Notes: generated by a model from the sequence alone, not told the origin. Counted from the stretch's first letter, positions 52,606 through 59,931 are shown. The stretch: DNA of 64,000 nucleotides from Bradyrhizobium sp. NP1 (GCF_030378205.1 NZ_CP127385.1:6984001-7048000), one strand, 5' to 3'. Translations and numbers: made by a program.

Positions 52606-52977
52606 ATGTCGATGGCAAATGGCGAGACGGGACTAAAGGGCATGGCCGACAAAGCGACCTATGAGCGCCTGGAGAAGGATGTAAGCGCCGTGAAGAACGA
52701 TATCGCAGCACTGACCGACCAGATCACCGAGGCGATCAACAGCTTTGCCGATCAGGCCCGAAAGCAGGCCAAGCGCGGCTACAAGCAGGCCCGCGCCAAT
52801 GTCGATTCCACCATGGACGACGTGAGTGAGCGCGGCAGCGCGATGCTGGATGCGGCGCAGGACGCCGCCTCCTCGATCGAGGAGACGCTCGAGGACGTCA
52901 TCACGCAGCGCCCGCTTGCAACTGTCGGCCTGGCGCTCGGTCTCGGCTTCCTGATCGGCCTGACGTGGCGGCGCTAG
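52606..52977 (+). CDS. DUF883/ElaB-like membrane-anchored protein
   Basis: The 123-residue protein starts at ATG 52606, preceded by GGGAG at about 8 nt. A long amphipathic helix (YERLEKDVSAVKNDIAALTDQITEAINSFADQARKQAKRGYKQARANVDS) is followed by a Ser/Ala-rich helix. The protein ends in the tail anchor LATVGLALGLGFLIGLTWRR, which is the DUF883/ElaB layout. ElaB-like proteins bind the inner membrane and some associate with ribosomes or promote stress survival. It lies directly behind an exact EcfG promoter and heads a likely three-gene stress operon. Confidence 0.82.
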   Translation: MSMANGETGLKGMADKATYERLEKDVSAVKNDIAALTDQITEAINSFADQARKQAKRGYKQARANVDSTMDDVSERGSAMLDAAQDAASSIEETLEDVITQRPLATVGLALGLGFLIGLTWRR

Positions 52978-53060
52978 AGCTTTGGCGTCGCTATGGCTCG
53001 GGGGCACCAGCGTCGCCAGCCGGCGCGGCGTTACCGGATCGACGGACGAGGAGAACGGCG

Positions 53061-53255
53061 ATGACGATCTCCAGGACCGAAAGTTTCAAGGCCCAAAGCT
53101 TCAGGACCGAAAGCTTCAGGACCGGAAGCTCGAATACCAGAGGCTCAAGGACCGGAAGCCTCTGGGCCGGCTGGCGACGCTGGTGGACCACCGTCGCCTT
53201 CGTCGATGCCCTCTACCGATCGAGGAAACGGAATGTTCCAGCGCGTCATCGATGA
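53061..53255 (+). CDS. Pentapeptide-repeat mini-protein (64 residues), hypothetical
   Basis: ATG 53061 has a strong GAGGAGAAC site upstream. The ORF encodes MTIS followed by six five-residue units, RTESF, KAQSF, RTESF, RTGSS, NTRGS and RTGSL. It then ends in a Trp/Arg-rich segment LWAGWRRWWTTVAFVDALYRSRKRN that could bind membranes. The repeat DNA is exactly 15 nt per unit. The ORF overlaps the next gene by 23 bp. It lies in an EcfG-driven operon. No homology is recognised, so translation is uncertain; the ribosome site and position are the main support. Confidence 0.45.
   Translation: MTISRTESFKAQSFRTESFRTGSSNTRGSRTGSLWAGWRRWWTTVAFVDALYRSRKRNVPARHR
53073..53162 (+). repeat. 15-nt tandem array, six units
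   Basis: Six contiguous 15-nt units start at 53073, 53088, 53103, 53118, 53133 and 53148. The best pair reads AGGACCGAAAGCTTC; the others vary at 1-6 positions. A similar 15-nt array with a CGGAAAG core lies at 5247-5291. Confidence 0.8.
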
Positions 53256-53667
53256 CCTGAAGGAATCGACGGGAACAGCGCTGCGGCAGAGCTCGCTCGC
53301 CGCAGCGACCGCAATCGCGCTGTTCATCACCACCGGCTTCATCTGTGCCGCCGTGTTCATCCTGGTGCTGCAAAACTACGGCGCGGTCGCCGCCTGCTTC
53401 TCAGGGGCTGCGATCTTCTTGCTGGTCACCCTGATCACGGCCGCCAGCTATCTCGTGCGCAAGCGCCAGATCGAGCGGCGCGCGCGAGAGACCGCAAAGT
53501 CGGCGGCGCAAACCATGCTGGCGGATCCGATGGTGGTTGCGGCCGGGCTGCAGCTCGTCCGCAGCATCGGCGTAAAGCGGCTGATTCCGCTGCTTGCCGT
53601 CGGCGGCCTCGCGCTCGGACTTCTCGCCGGACGCGGCCACGCCACGGACCAGACGCCAGCCGAATAA
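53233..53667 (+). CDS. Small membrane protein, phage-holin-family-like
   Basis: The 144-residue protein starts at ATG 53233, with GAGGAAACGGA upstream. N-terminal MFQRVIDDLKESTGTALRQSS is amphipathic. Then follow two membrane helices (LAAATAIALFITTGFICAAVFILVL and AVAACFSGAAIFLLVTLITAASYLV), a basic segment RKRQIERRARETAKSAAQ, and a third helix LIPLLAVGGLALGLLAG. The layout resembles the holin-superfamily/PF07332-type proteins often found beside DUF883 genes; that name is a low-confidence match. Third gene of the EcfG-driven operon. Confidence 0.72.
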   Translation: MFQRVIDDLKESTGTALRQSSLAAATAIALFITTGFICAAVFILVLQNYGAVAACFSGAAIFLLVTLITAASYLVRKRQIERRARETAKSAAQTMLADPMVVAAGLQLVRSIGVKRLIPLLAVGGLALGLLAGRGHATDQTPAE

Positions 53668-53803
53668 GCCCGGATCTCGCGAAGACATCATGCGGCGGCG
53701 AAAGCTGACGCGTGATCGCGCCTGCGCCCGCAGCCATCGCCGGCGGCGCACACGTTCCCTCACGCAACCGCGCGATCAGATCACGCCGACCGGCAAGGAG
53801 GCT

Positions 53804-54199
53804 TCAGGTCACGCAGCGTCCGGGCTGCAGCAGCTTGGCGACGTCGGTGAGCATGGAGACCACGGGCTCGCAGGCGATCGTCAGCTTCCCGTTCGTGGCG
53901 GGCCGGAGCGGGAGCGGCGTGGGCACGACGTTGCGTGAAACCTGCACCGCGGGGACGCGGATCAGCACCGAGGTCTCGGCAAGCCCGTCAAGCCGCAGCA
54001 AAATGGTGCGGGTGGGGGCGGCCGCTGCGACCGGCGGGCCAGACCGGTCGGTCTTGGCGGCGCGGTTGACGGTGGCGTCCGGAGCGGGCGCGGCGGCCTC
54101 AATGCCGCCCGTCATATCGTGGCCCGAGGCAAACTGCACGGCGGGAACCATCAGCGAAACGCCGATGGCGCCCAAAATACTCCAACTAGTCTTTGACAT
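53804..54199 (-). CDS. Conserved exported hypothetical protein
   Basis: The 131-residue protein opens MSKTSWSILGAIGVSLMVPAVQFASGHD, a signal/anchor. After an Ala/Pro linker it has a compact conserved core RTILLRLDGLAETSVLIRVPAVQVSRNVVPTPLPLRPATNGKLTIACEPVVSMLTDVAKLLQPGRCVT with two cysteines that may pair. It looks like a genus-specific periplasmic protein; no known domain is recognised. The stop lies 137 bp from the preceding membrane protein gene on the other strand. Confidence 0.65.
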   Translation of the reverse strand: MSKTSWSILGAIGVSLMVPAVQFASGHDMTGGIEAAAPAPDATVNRAAKTDRSGPPVAAAAPTRTILLRLDGLAETSVLIRVPAVQVSRNVVPTPLPLRPATNGKLTIACEPVVSMLTDVAKLLQPGRCVT

Positions 54200-54323
54200 A
54201 GCCGTTCATCCCTCGCCCCATTGGCGATCGGGAAAACAACGCGCCATGGAACCGCGGGGTTCTCGAATTCACCATCACTTCACCGTGTACAAAAAAGTTT
54301 GGGGTGCCCTGGAACGACTTTTC

Positions 54324-54420
54324 TGCCGGGGAGTCATCCCGGCAGCCGGTTATTCCCCCCTGCCCCATTGACCGGCGACGGGGCGCGGCTGTGGTGATGC
54401 CAGCCGCGCCCTATTTTTTT
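54324..54420 (+). ncRNA. Candidate trans-acting small RNA with three hairpins
   Basis: Three successive stems: TGCCGGG/CCCGGCA (54324-54344); GCCGGT/ACCGGC (54345-54376) enclosing a 20-nt loop with CCCCCCTGCCCC; and the terminator GGGCGCGGCTG/CAGCCGCGCCC (54381-54411) followed by TATTTTTTTG. The terminator is the strongest in the window and faces rightward, yet no rightward gene precedes it. A C-rich single-stranded loop could pair with Shine-Dalgarno sequences. The 5' end and promoter are unclear. Confidence 0.55.
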
Positions 54421-54487
54421 GTTTTTTTGCGTTTTGCCGGGATGCCGGCCATTCGCCAGTCCGAAGACGCGAACCGCTCTCCCGCCG

Positions 54488-55090
54488 CTATCCCGGACGT
54501 TGCTGAGCGCCCAGCAGTTTGCGAAGGACGAGATCGAGCGCCGCGATTGCCTCGCGCTCGGCCTGCCTCGGATCGCGCGACATCGCGATGAGAAGGGCGA
54601 GCTCGTTGAGGGCTGCGAGCAGGATGTGTCCGATCGGTTCTATCATCGGCTCCGGCAGCAGGCCTTTCTTGGCAGCCGCCCGAAGCCCCGCCTTGACCAC
54701 GCCAAAGCTGTGCTGCTCGTCGATCTGCCGCCAACGCACCCAGCCCACGATCGATGGCGCATCGATCAGCACGATGCGGCTTATGGTCGGGTCCCGCGCC
54801 AGCTTTATCCAGGCGAGACAGCCGGCCTTCAATGCCTCGACGCCGTCGGCGGAACCCCGCGCGGCCTTGACCGTGAGCTGAACCGCGTCGGCGTGGACCC
54901 GGATCAGCACCGCCTCGAAGAGCGCCTTCTTGTCGGTGAAATGATGGTAGAGCGAACCCCGGCTGACGCCTGATTGATGAAGCACCGCCTCGATCGACGT
55001 CGCCTCGTAGCCGTCGCGCGCAAACAGCTCCCGGGCAGCGGCGACGAGTAGCTCCCGCGTGCTTTGTCCCTTGGCAAGTCGTCCATCCAT
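54488..55090 (-). CDS. TetR/AcrR family transcriptional regulator
   Basis: The 200-residue repressor-type protein has an N-terminal helix-turn-helix: STRELLVAAARELFARDGYEATSIEAVLHQSGVSRGSLYHHFTDKKALFEAVL. The C-terminal ligand-binding part is all-helical (RIVLIDAPSIVGWVRWRQIDEQHSFG). It is divergent from the thioesterase gene and faces a perfect palindrome at 55138-55154, so it most likely represses that gene and itself. Ligand unknown, perhaps an acyl- or aryl-CoA-type compound judging from the neighbour. Confidence 0.92.
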   Translation of the reverse strand: MDGRLAKGQSTRELLVAAARELFARDGYEATSIEAVLHQSGVSRGSLYHHFTDKKALFEAVLIRVHADAVQLTVKAARGSADGVEALKAGCLAWIKLARDPTISRIVLIDAPSIVGWVRWRQIDEQHSFGVVKAGLRAAAKKGLLPEPMIEPIGHILLAALNELALLIAMSRDPRQAEREAIAALDLVLRKLLGAQQRPG

Positions 55091-55106
55091 CGGGGCGCAT
55101 CTTAGT

Positions 55107-55154
55107 TGACAAAACCGACCGATAGTCTATTAGTTGCTAGACTGATAGTCTAGT
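55107..55154 (+). promoter_or_regulatory. TetR operator overlapping the thioesterase promoter
   Basis: CTAGACT-GAT-AGTCTAG (55138-55154) is a perfect 17-bp palindrome. GATAGTCTA also occurs at 55122-55130, 23 bp to the left. TTGACA (55107-55112), 16 nt and TATTAG (55129-55134) make a promoter lying inside this operator region. Confidence 0.7.
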
Positions 55155-55197
55155 ATTGTGGACTGTCGTTGGCACGGATTCGAGCCGGAGCGACGTC

Positions 55198-55641
55198 ATG
55201 CCTTTGCTGACCGCCGAGCAGGCCCAGCGCACGATCACGACCAATCTGCCGCCGGTCGATCACCATAACGAAGTCGTCGAGGCGGTCGGCCCGGATACCC
55301 TTCGCCTGCGGCTGCCGTTCAGACCGGACTATCTGGGCGCTGAGCCCTGGCAGGACGGGAGCGGCCGGGTTTTTTCCGGACCGATGGTGATGGGCTTTGC
55401 GGACACTGCGATGTACTGCTGTGTCATGGCCGCACTGGGCACGAGCGTCATTCCGGTGATGGCCAATTTCAACGTCACCTTCCTGAGCCCGGCTCGGGCC
55501 GCGGATCTTGTTGCCGACGTGCGCATCGTGCGGCGCGGCGGTCGGCTCCATTACCTGGAGTGCTGGGTGAGTTCGGACGGCGAGTCCCACCCATGCGCGC
55601 ACGTGACCTCGACGTACCGGGTCTCCCGGCGCGCCAACTGA
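55198..55641 (+). CDS. PaaI-like hotdog-fold thioesterase
   Basis: The 147-residue protein starts at ATG 55198 (CGGAG upstream). It has the single-hotdog pattern with VFSGPMVMGFADTAMYCCVMAALG (the helix usually carrying HGG...D, here SGP..MGFAD) and VMANFNVTFLSPARAADLVADVRIVRRGGRLHYLECWV. It should hydrolyse a short acyl- or aryl-CoA thioester in the cytoplasm. It is controlled by the divergent TetR protein through the operator region directly upstream. The exact substrate is unknown. Confidence 0.8.
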   Translation: MPLLTAEQAQRTITTNLPPVDHHNEVVEAVGPDTLRLRLPFRPDYLGAEPWQDGSGRVFSGPMVMGFADTAMYCCVMAALGTSVIPVMANFNVTFLSPARAADLVADVRIVRRGGRLHYLECWVSSDGESHPCAHVTSTYRVSRRAN

Positions 55642-55866
55642 CTGTGGCCGGACGCGCGGCAGCGAAAGGCCGGCTTCGGGACCCGGAGCCGGACATGCCA
55701 ATGGAGCCCGCCACCGCCGTCCATGCCGGCCGCACCCGTCCAGCCTTGCGCTCAGCTGGATAAGGCGGTGACGCGACGGATGGCCGCAAGGTTCCGCTGC
55801 ATTTAACGTCGCCTGCCGAGCAGGCTATAAGCGGCAGAGCTTCAGCAGGACCTGCCCATTTCCGCA

Positions 55867-56526
55867 TTGCACGAATTCCTCTCGATCGTCAGCCTCTCGC
55901 TCGGCGTCAGCCTGGCGGCGACCGCGATTGCGACCGCGGTCAGCCTGCCGGTCGGCTATGCGCTCGCAACCATCGCCTTCCCGGGACGCCGCGCGCTGGT
56001 CGTGCTCGCCAATGCGTTCTTTGGCCTGCCGCCGGTCGTGGTTGGCCTCGTGCTCTACCTCGTGCTGTCGCGCGCCGGCCCGCTTGGCTTCCTCGGCCTC
56101 CTGTTCACGCCGACGGCCATGGTGATTGCGCAGGCGGTGCTGGCGGCACCGATCATCACCGCACTGGTGCATCGGGCCGCTGAGCGGGCCTGGGCGCGCT
56201 ATGGCGACGAACTGATCAGCGACGGGGCAACGCGCCGGCAGGCGATGCCGCAAATCCTCGCGATCATCCGCGCCGATATCGTGACAGCGGTGCTCGCCGG
56301 GTTCGGCCGCACCGTCTCCGAAGTCGGCGCGGTGATCCTGGTCGGCGGCAACATCCGCGGGCTGACGCGCACCATGACGACGGCGATCGCGCTGCAGACC
56401 AGCCAAGGCGACCTCGCGCTCGCACTCGCATTGGGTGCCGTGCTGGTCGGCATCAGCATATCCATCAGTGCGACGGTTTTTGCATTGGCCGGCAGCGCAA
56501 GCAGCGCGGGAAGTGAGGAAGCATGA
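55867..56526 (+). CDS. tupB: Tungstate-type ABC transporter permease
   Basis: The 219-residue inner-membrane permease has five or so helices. SLSLGVSLAATAIATAVSLPVGYALATIAFPGRRALVVLANAFFGLPPVVVGLVLYLVLSRAGPLG is typical of TupB/WtpB-like proteins, and the EAA loop is DELISDGATRRQAMPQILAIIRADIVTAVLAGFGRTVSEVGAVILVGGN. The start codon appears to be TTG (55867), with no nearby ribosome site, so the true start is uncertain. Overlaps tupA by 4 bp. The partner ATPase gene (tupC) is not present in this window. Confidence 0.85.
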   Translation: MHEFLSIVSLSLGVSLAATAIATAVSLPVGYALATIAFPGRRALVVLANAFFGLPPVVVGLVLYLVLSRAGPLGFLGLLFTPTAMVIAQAVLAAPIITALVHRAAERAWARYGDELISDGATRRQAMPQILAIIRADIVTAVLAGFGRTVSEVGAVILVGGNIRGLTRTMTTAIALQTSQGDLALALALGAVLVGISISISATVFALAGSASSAGSEEA

Positions 56527-57350
56527 AACGAACTGGGCTCGCCGTGGCGCTCGTGGCCGCATGTCTCTCGATCAGCCCGCTGTCCGCGGCCGAACAATCC
56601 ATCATTCTCGCCTCTACGACATCGGTGGAGAATTCGGGCTTGCTCGCCGCGATCATGCCGGCATTCACGGCAAGGACCGGCATTGCCGTGCGCGTGGTGG
56701 CGCAGGGCACCGGCAAGGCCATCGACACGGCACGGCGCGGCGATGCCGACTTGCTGTTGGTTCACGATCCCGAAGCCGAGCAGCAATTCATGGCCGAGGG
56801 CCATGGCGCAAGCCGCCGGCAGATCGCCTGGAACGATTTTGTCATCGTAGGCCCCGCCGAGGACCCCGCCCATGTCCGCGGCGGCCATGACAGCGTCGCC
56901 GCGCTGTCGGCGATCGCGGCGGCCGGGGCGCCGTTCGTCTCCCGCGGTGACAAGAGCGGCACCAACGCCGCCGAGCTGCGGCTCTGGAAGCTTGGCGGCA
57001 GGACGCCGGAAATGCTCGCCGCCGAGAAATGGTATCGCGACATTGGCGGCGGCATGGGACAGGCGCTGAACGCGGCCAGCGCCATGGGCGCCTATACGCT
57101 GTCCGACCGCGGCACCTGGCTCAGCTTCGCCAACAAGGGCCCGCTGGTGATCGCGGTCGAAGGCGACGCCAGGCTCCTCAATCGCTACGACGTGATCGAG
57201 CTGAACCCGCAGAAGCATGCCGGCGCGAAGCTCGCCGCCGCCAAGATGTTCGCGGACTGGCTGGTCTCCGACGAGGGGCAGCGGGCGATCGGCGCTTTCC
57301 AGGTGAACGGACAAAAGTTGTTCAATCCGTCCGCATCTTCGCCGAAATGA
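56523..57350 (+). CDS. tupA: Tungstate-binding periplasmic protein
   Basis: The 275-residue protein has a signal peptide (GLAVALVAACLSISPLSA). The TupA ligand-binding motif follows: IILASTTSVENSGLLAAIMPAFTARTGIAVRVVAQGTGKAIDTARRGDADLLLVHDPEAEQQFMAEG, with the TTS anion-binding residues. FVSRGDKSGTNAAELRLWK and MGAYTLSDRGTW match the family. It should bind tungstate, possibly molybdate, and deliver it to TupB. The start overlaps the tupB stop as ATGA. Confidence 0.9.
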   Translation: MKRTGLAVALVAACLSISPLSAAEQSIILASTTSVENSGLLAAIMPAFTARTGIAVRVVAQGTGKAIDTARRGDADLLLVHDPEAEQQFMAEGHGASRRQIAWNDFVIVGPAEDPAHVRGGHDSVAALSAIAAAGAPFVSRGDKSGTNAAELRLWKLGGRTPEMLAAEKWYRDIGGGMGQALNAASAMGAYTLSDRGTWLSFANKGPLVIAVEGDARLLNRYDVIELNPQKHAGAKLAAAKMFADWLVSDEGQRAIGAFQVNGQKLFNPSASSPK

Positions 57351-57384
57351 TCGTGGCAAATCCCCGGCACAAAGGGGATTTGCC

Positions 57385-58020
57385 ATGAAACAGGCCGCCA
57401 ATATCGAGATTCCCGAGACGCTGAAGGAGATCTGCGATCCGCGTCGGATGGCGCTGGTGGTCTACGACATGCAGATCGGCATCCTCCGGCAGATCAAGAA
57501 CCCGGACGAGATCGTCAGCCGCGTCGCCAGGGTTCTGGCCGCGGCCCGCGCCGCCGGCGTCCGGGTGTTCTTCATGCGCCACATGTCGCTGCCGAAGGAG
57601 CTGATGGGCGCCTTCCAGTATCGGATGGCGATGGCCTGGCAGCGCCTGGACGATCCCACCGCGGTCGATCCATGGTTCTTGCGGGACTCGCCCGGCTTCG
57701 ACATCACGCCCGAACTGAAGCCACTGCCGAGCGAGGCGATCTTCGACAAGATCACCATGTCGGCGCTCGAGGGCACGCCGCTTCCGATCGCGCTGCGCGA
57801 CTGCGGCATCACGGCGATCGCGCTTGTCGGCGTCGCGATCGAGATCGGCATCGAGCCGACCGCGCGCCATGCCGCCGATCTCGGGCTCATTCCCGTCATC
57901 ATCGAGAATGCCTGCGGAGGCGGCCACGCGGAGGCGGCGGCACGCTCGATCGAGGCGCTCAAATTCGCCGGCGACGCCGTCATCACCGACATCGACAGCT
58001 TTTGCCGCGCGCTCGCTTGA
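57385..58020 (+). CDS. Isochorismatase-like cysteine hydrolase lacking the nucleophile
   Basis: The 211-residue isochorismatase-fold protein keeps the catalytic Asp (MALVVYDMQIGIL, D28) and the Lys region (AIFDKITMSALEGTPL). However the nucleophilic Cys expected in the G-V-A-T-E-x-C-V-x-x-T motif is Gly155: GVAIEIGIEPTARHAADLG. The protein is therefore unlikely to be a normal amidohydrolase. It may act through another chemistry, bind a ligand, or belong to a Cys-less subfamily. It follows tupA by 34 bp, so it might be in the same transcript. Confidence 0.82.
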   Translation: MKQAANIEIPETLKEICDPRRMALVVYDMQIGILRQIKNPDEIVSRVARVLAAARAAGVRVFFMRHMSLPKELMGAFQYRMAMAWQRLDDPTAVDPWFLRDSPGFDITPELKPLPSEAIFDKITMSALEGTPLPIALRDCGITAIALVGVAIEIGIEPTARHAADLGLIPVIIENACGGGHAEAAARSIEALKFAGDAVITDIDSFCRALA

Positions 58021-58029
58021 AAAGCGCAA

Positions 58030-58064
58030 AAAAATCCGGCGCGCCCGTGGGAGGCGCGCCGGAA
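58030..58064 (-). terminator. Terminator of phyR (bidirectional hairpin)
   Basis: TCCGGCGCGCC (58036-58046) pairs perfectly with GGCGCGCCGGA (58054-58064). Read leftward, it is followed by a T7 run (the A7 at 58029-58035). Confidence 0.8.
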
Positions 58065-58130
58065 AAGGCTCGACCAGCTAGACTGTACACTCCTTATCCG
58101 GCGACGACCGGTTCGCCGCGGGCGCCTTGT

Positions 58131-58937
58131 TCACGCCGCGGGCGCTTTGGGCGCGCGGTTGCGCGAATTGCGCTGGAAGAACAGCGCCTGGCTCGCGACC
58201 GCCGACACCATCGCCGGCTGGAACGGCTTTGAGATCAGGAACGCCGGCTCCGGCCGCTCGCCGGTCAGGAAGCGTTCCGGATAGGCGGTGATGAACACCA
58301 CCGGCACCTCGAAACTGCGCAACAGCTCGTTGACGGCATCGAGGCCCGAACTGCCGTCGGCGAGCTGGATGTCGGCGAGGATCAGGCCCGGCTTCTTGTT
58401 CTTGGCAAGCGCCACCGCATCCGAATGGGTACGGGCGACGCCGATCACGTTGTGACCGAGATTCTTGACCAGGCTTTCCAGATCCATCGCGATGAAGGTC
58501 TCGTCCTCGATGATCAGGACGTCGGTCGCGATCTCGGCCGCCATCTCGCGGCCGGCAGCGTCGGCGAGCCTGCGCGCTTCCGCGACGTCGGTGCCGAGGA
58601 TGAAGGCCACCTCGTCCTCGGAAAAGCCTTCGAGCGACAACAGCAGGAAAGCCTGGCGAGGCAGCGGCGTGATGTTGGACAACCGACGCTCCGGCGGCAT
58701 CGGCAGGGTCCGGACCTCGGTGTCCTCGTTGATCGAGACCGAATTCCAGATCTGGGTGAACAGCCGGAACAGCCCTGCGCGGGGGCCATGGCGCTCATCG
58801 AGCACGGACGGATCCTGCAGCATCGCCTCCAGCATCGCGGCGACATAGGCGTCGCCGGACGTCTGGCTTCCGGTCAGCGCGCGGGCATAGCGGCGCAGCA
58901 GTGGCAAATGTTCAGCAACAAGCTGTGATCGGGACAT
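58131..58937 (-). CDS. phyR: General stress response regulator PhyR
   Basis: The 268-residue anti-anti-sigma factor combines an EcfG-like domain (about 1-135: MSRSQLVAEHLPLLRRYARALTGSQTSGDAYVAAMLEAML..., PLPRQAFLLLSLEGFSEDEVAFILGTDVAEARRL) with a receiver domain (about 138-262). The receiver has IIEDETFIAMDLE, phospho-acceptor D189 in LILADIQLADGSSGLD and the invariant Lys in FLISKPFQP. When phosphorylated it binds NepR and frees EcfG. The start 58937 has GGAGTGGGG upstream; the in-frame frame to 59111 crosses the promoter region and is rejected. Divergent from nepR-ecfG. Confidence 0.96.
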   Translation of the reverse strand: MSRSQLVAEHLPLLRRYARALTGSQTSGDAYVAAMLEAMLQDPSVLDERHGPRAGLFRLFTQIWNSVSINEDTEVRTLPMPPERRLSNITPLPRQAFLLLSLEGFSEDEVAFILGTDVAEARRLADAAGREMAAEIATDVLIIEDETFIAMDLESLVKNLGHNVIGVARTHSDAVALAKNKKPGLILADIQLADGSSGLDAVNELLRSFEVPVVFITAYPERFLTGERPEPAFLISKPFQPAMVSAVASQALFFQRNSRNRAPKAPAA

Positions 58938-59005
58938 CCCCACTCCATCGATTTTGGGCCTTGCATCTCCTGGAGGGGCCGGCCCGGGTTCCCCTGGTCG
59001 GCTGA

Positions 59006-59066
59006 CTACGCATGAACACGCGAAAAGTTCCACCGATGCTGGGAACTTTTCAGCGGAATTCGCATT
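59006..59066. promoter_or_regulatory. Back-to-back EcfG-type promoters between phyR and nepR
   Basis: GAAAAGTTCC (59022-59031) and GGAACTTTTC (59042-59051) form a perfect 10-bp inverted repeat with a 10-nt gap. Leftward, GGAAC-N16-CGTA (59010-59007) faces phyR. Rightward, GGAAC-N16-CATT (59063-59066) faces nepR-ecfG. Both -10 elements differ from CGTT, by one base each. Confidence 0.65.
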
Positions 59067-59149
59067 AGCTTCCCGACACCGCACCTCAGCTCTCGAAATA
59101 ACACATGACAATACAGAGACTTAACACTCGGGGAAACGTGGAACAGGTC

Positions 59150-59386
59150 ATGAAGGATGCAAAGTCTCCAGCCAACAAGAATATGACCCCCGGGAAGGGA
59201 GGCCTGAACGCCGAGATCCAATCCAGGATCGGTCACCAGTTGCGTGCCATGTATGACGACGTGGTGCGACAGGGAGTTCCGGAACGCTTCGCGGAACTGA
59301 TCCGCAAGCTTGATGTACCGCAGGCAGCGCACCAAGTGGGAGGAAGCGGGGGTCCAAACGACCAGAATAATGACGGGAGGGAGTAA
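59150..59386 (+). CDS. nepR: Anti-sigma factor NepR
   Basis: The 78-residue protein begins MKDAKSPANKNMTPGKGGLNAEIQSRIGHQLRAMYDDVVRQGVPERFAELIRKLD, carrying the conserved NepR helix pair. It binds and inhibits EcfG until phosphorylated PhyR displaces it. ATG 59150 is favoured over 59105. Its TAA overlaps the ecfG ATG by one base (TAATG), coupling synthesis of sigma and anti-sigma. Confidence 0.93.
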   Translation: MKDAKSPANKNMTPGKGGLNAEIQSRIGHQLRAMYDDVVRQGVPERFAELIRKLDVPQAAHQVGGSGGPNDQNNDGRE

Positions 59387-59931
59387 TGCCTCTCACAGAA
59401 TCCCTTCGCGACGACATCCTGGCAGCGGTGCCGAGCCTGCGCGCCTTCGCCATTTCGCTGAGCGGCAATGGCGACCGCGCCGACGACCTCGTGCAGGAGA
59501 CCCTGCTGCGGGCGCTCGCCAATATCGACTCGTTCCAGCCCGGCTCGAACCTGCCGGCCTGGTTGTTCACGATCCTGCGCAACCTGTTTCGCTCCGACTA
59601 CCGCAAGCGGCGGCGCGAGGTCGAGGATGCCGAGGGCAACTATGCCAAGACGCTGAAGACGCAGCCGTCGCAGAACGCGCATCTGGAATTCGAGGAGTTC
59701 CGTACAGCGCTCGACAAGCTGCCGCAGGACCAGCGTGAAGCGCTGATCCTGGTCGGCGCCTCCGGCTTCTCCTACGAGGACGCGGCGGCGATCTGCGGCT
59801 GCGCGGTCGGCACCATCAAGAGCCGCGTCAACCGTGCACGGTCGAAGCTTGCAGCCCTGCTCTATGTGGAGGGCGCCGAGGATTTCGGCCCTGACGAGAC
59901 GGTGCGCGCCGTGATCGGCGGCAACGGCTAG
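59386..59931 (+). CDS. ecfG: ECF sigma factor EcfG (general stress)
   Basis: The 181-residue sigma factor has region 2 (LRAFAISLSGNGDRADDLVQETLLRALANIDSFQPGSNLPAWLFTILRNLFRSDYRKR) and region 4 (LPQDQREALILVGASGFSYEDAAAICGCAVGTIKSRVNRARSKL). It directs RNA polymerase to GGAAC-N16/17-CGTT promoters. GGGAGGGAG precedes its start. Several exact promoters of this kind exist elsewhere in the window (28.1, 47.4, 51.2, 51.3 and 52.5 kb). A hairpin follows at 59958-59982. Confidence 0.96.
   Translation: MPLTESLRDDILAAVPSLRAFAISLSGNGDRADDLVQETLLRALANIDSFQPGSNLPAWLFTILRNLFRSDYRKRRREVEDAEGNYAKTLKTQPSQNAHLEFEEFRTALDKLPQDQREALILVGASGFSYEDAAAICGCAVGTIKSRVNRARSKLAALLYVEGAEDFGPDETVRAVIGGNG

Noticed and set aside
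52982..53260. Alternative ORF through the 15-nt array (QDRKL-type repeats)
   Set aside because: No ribosome site at its ATG; the frame starting at 53061 has a strong one. Both frames stay open only because the repeat period is 15.
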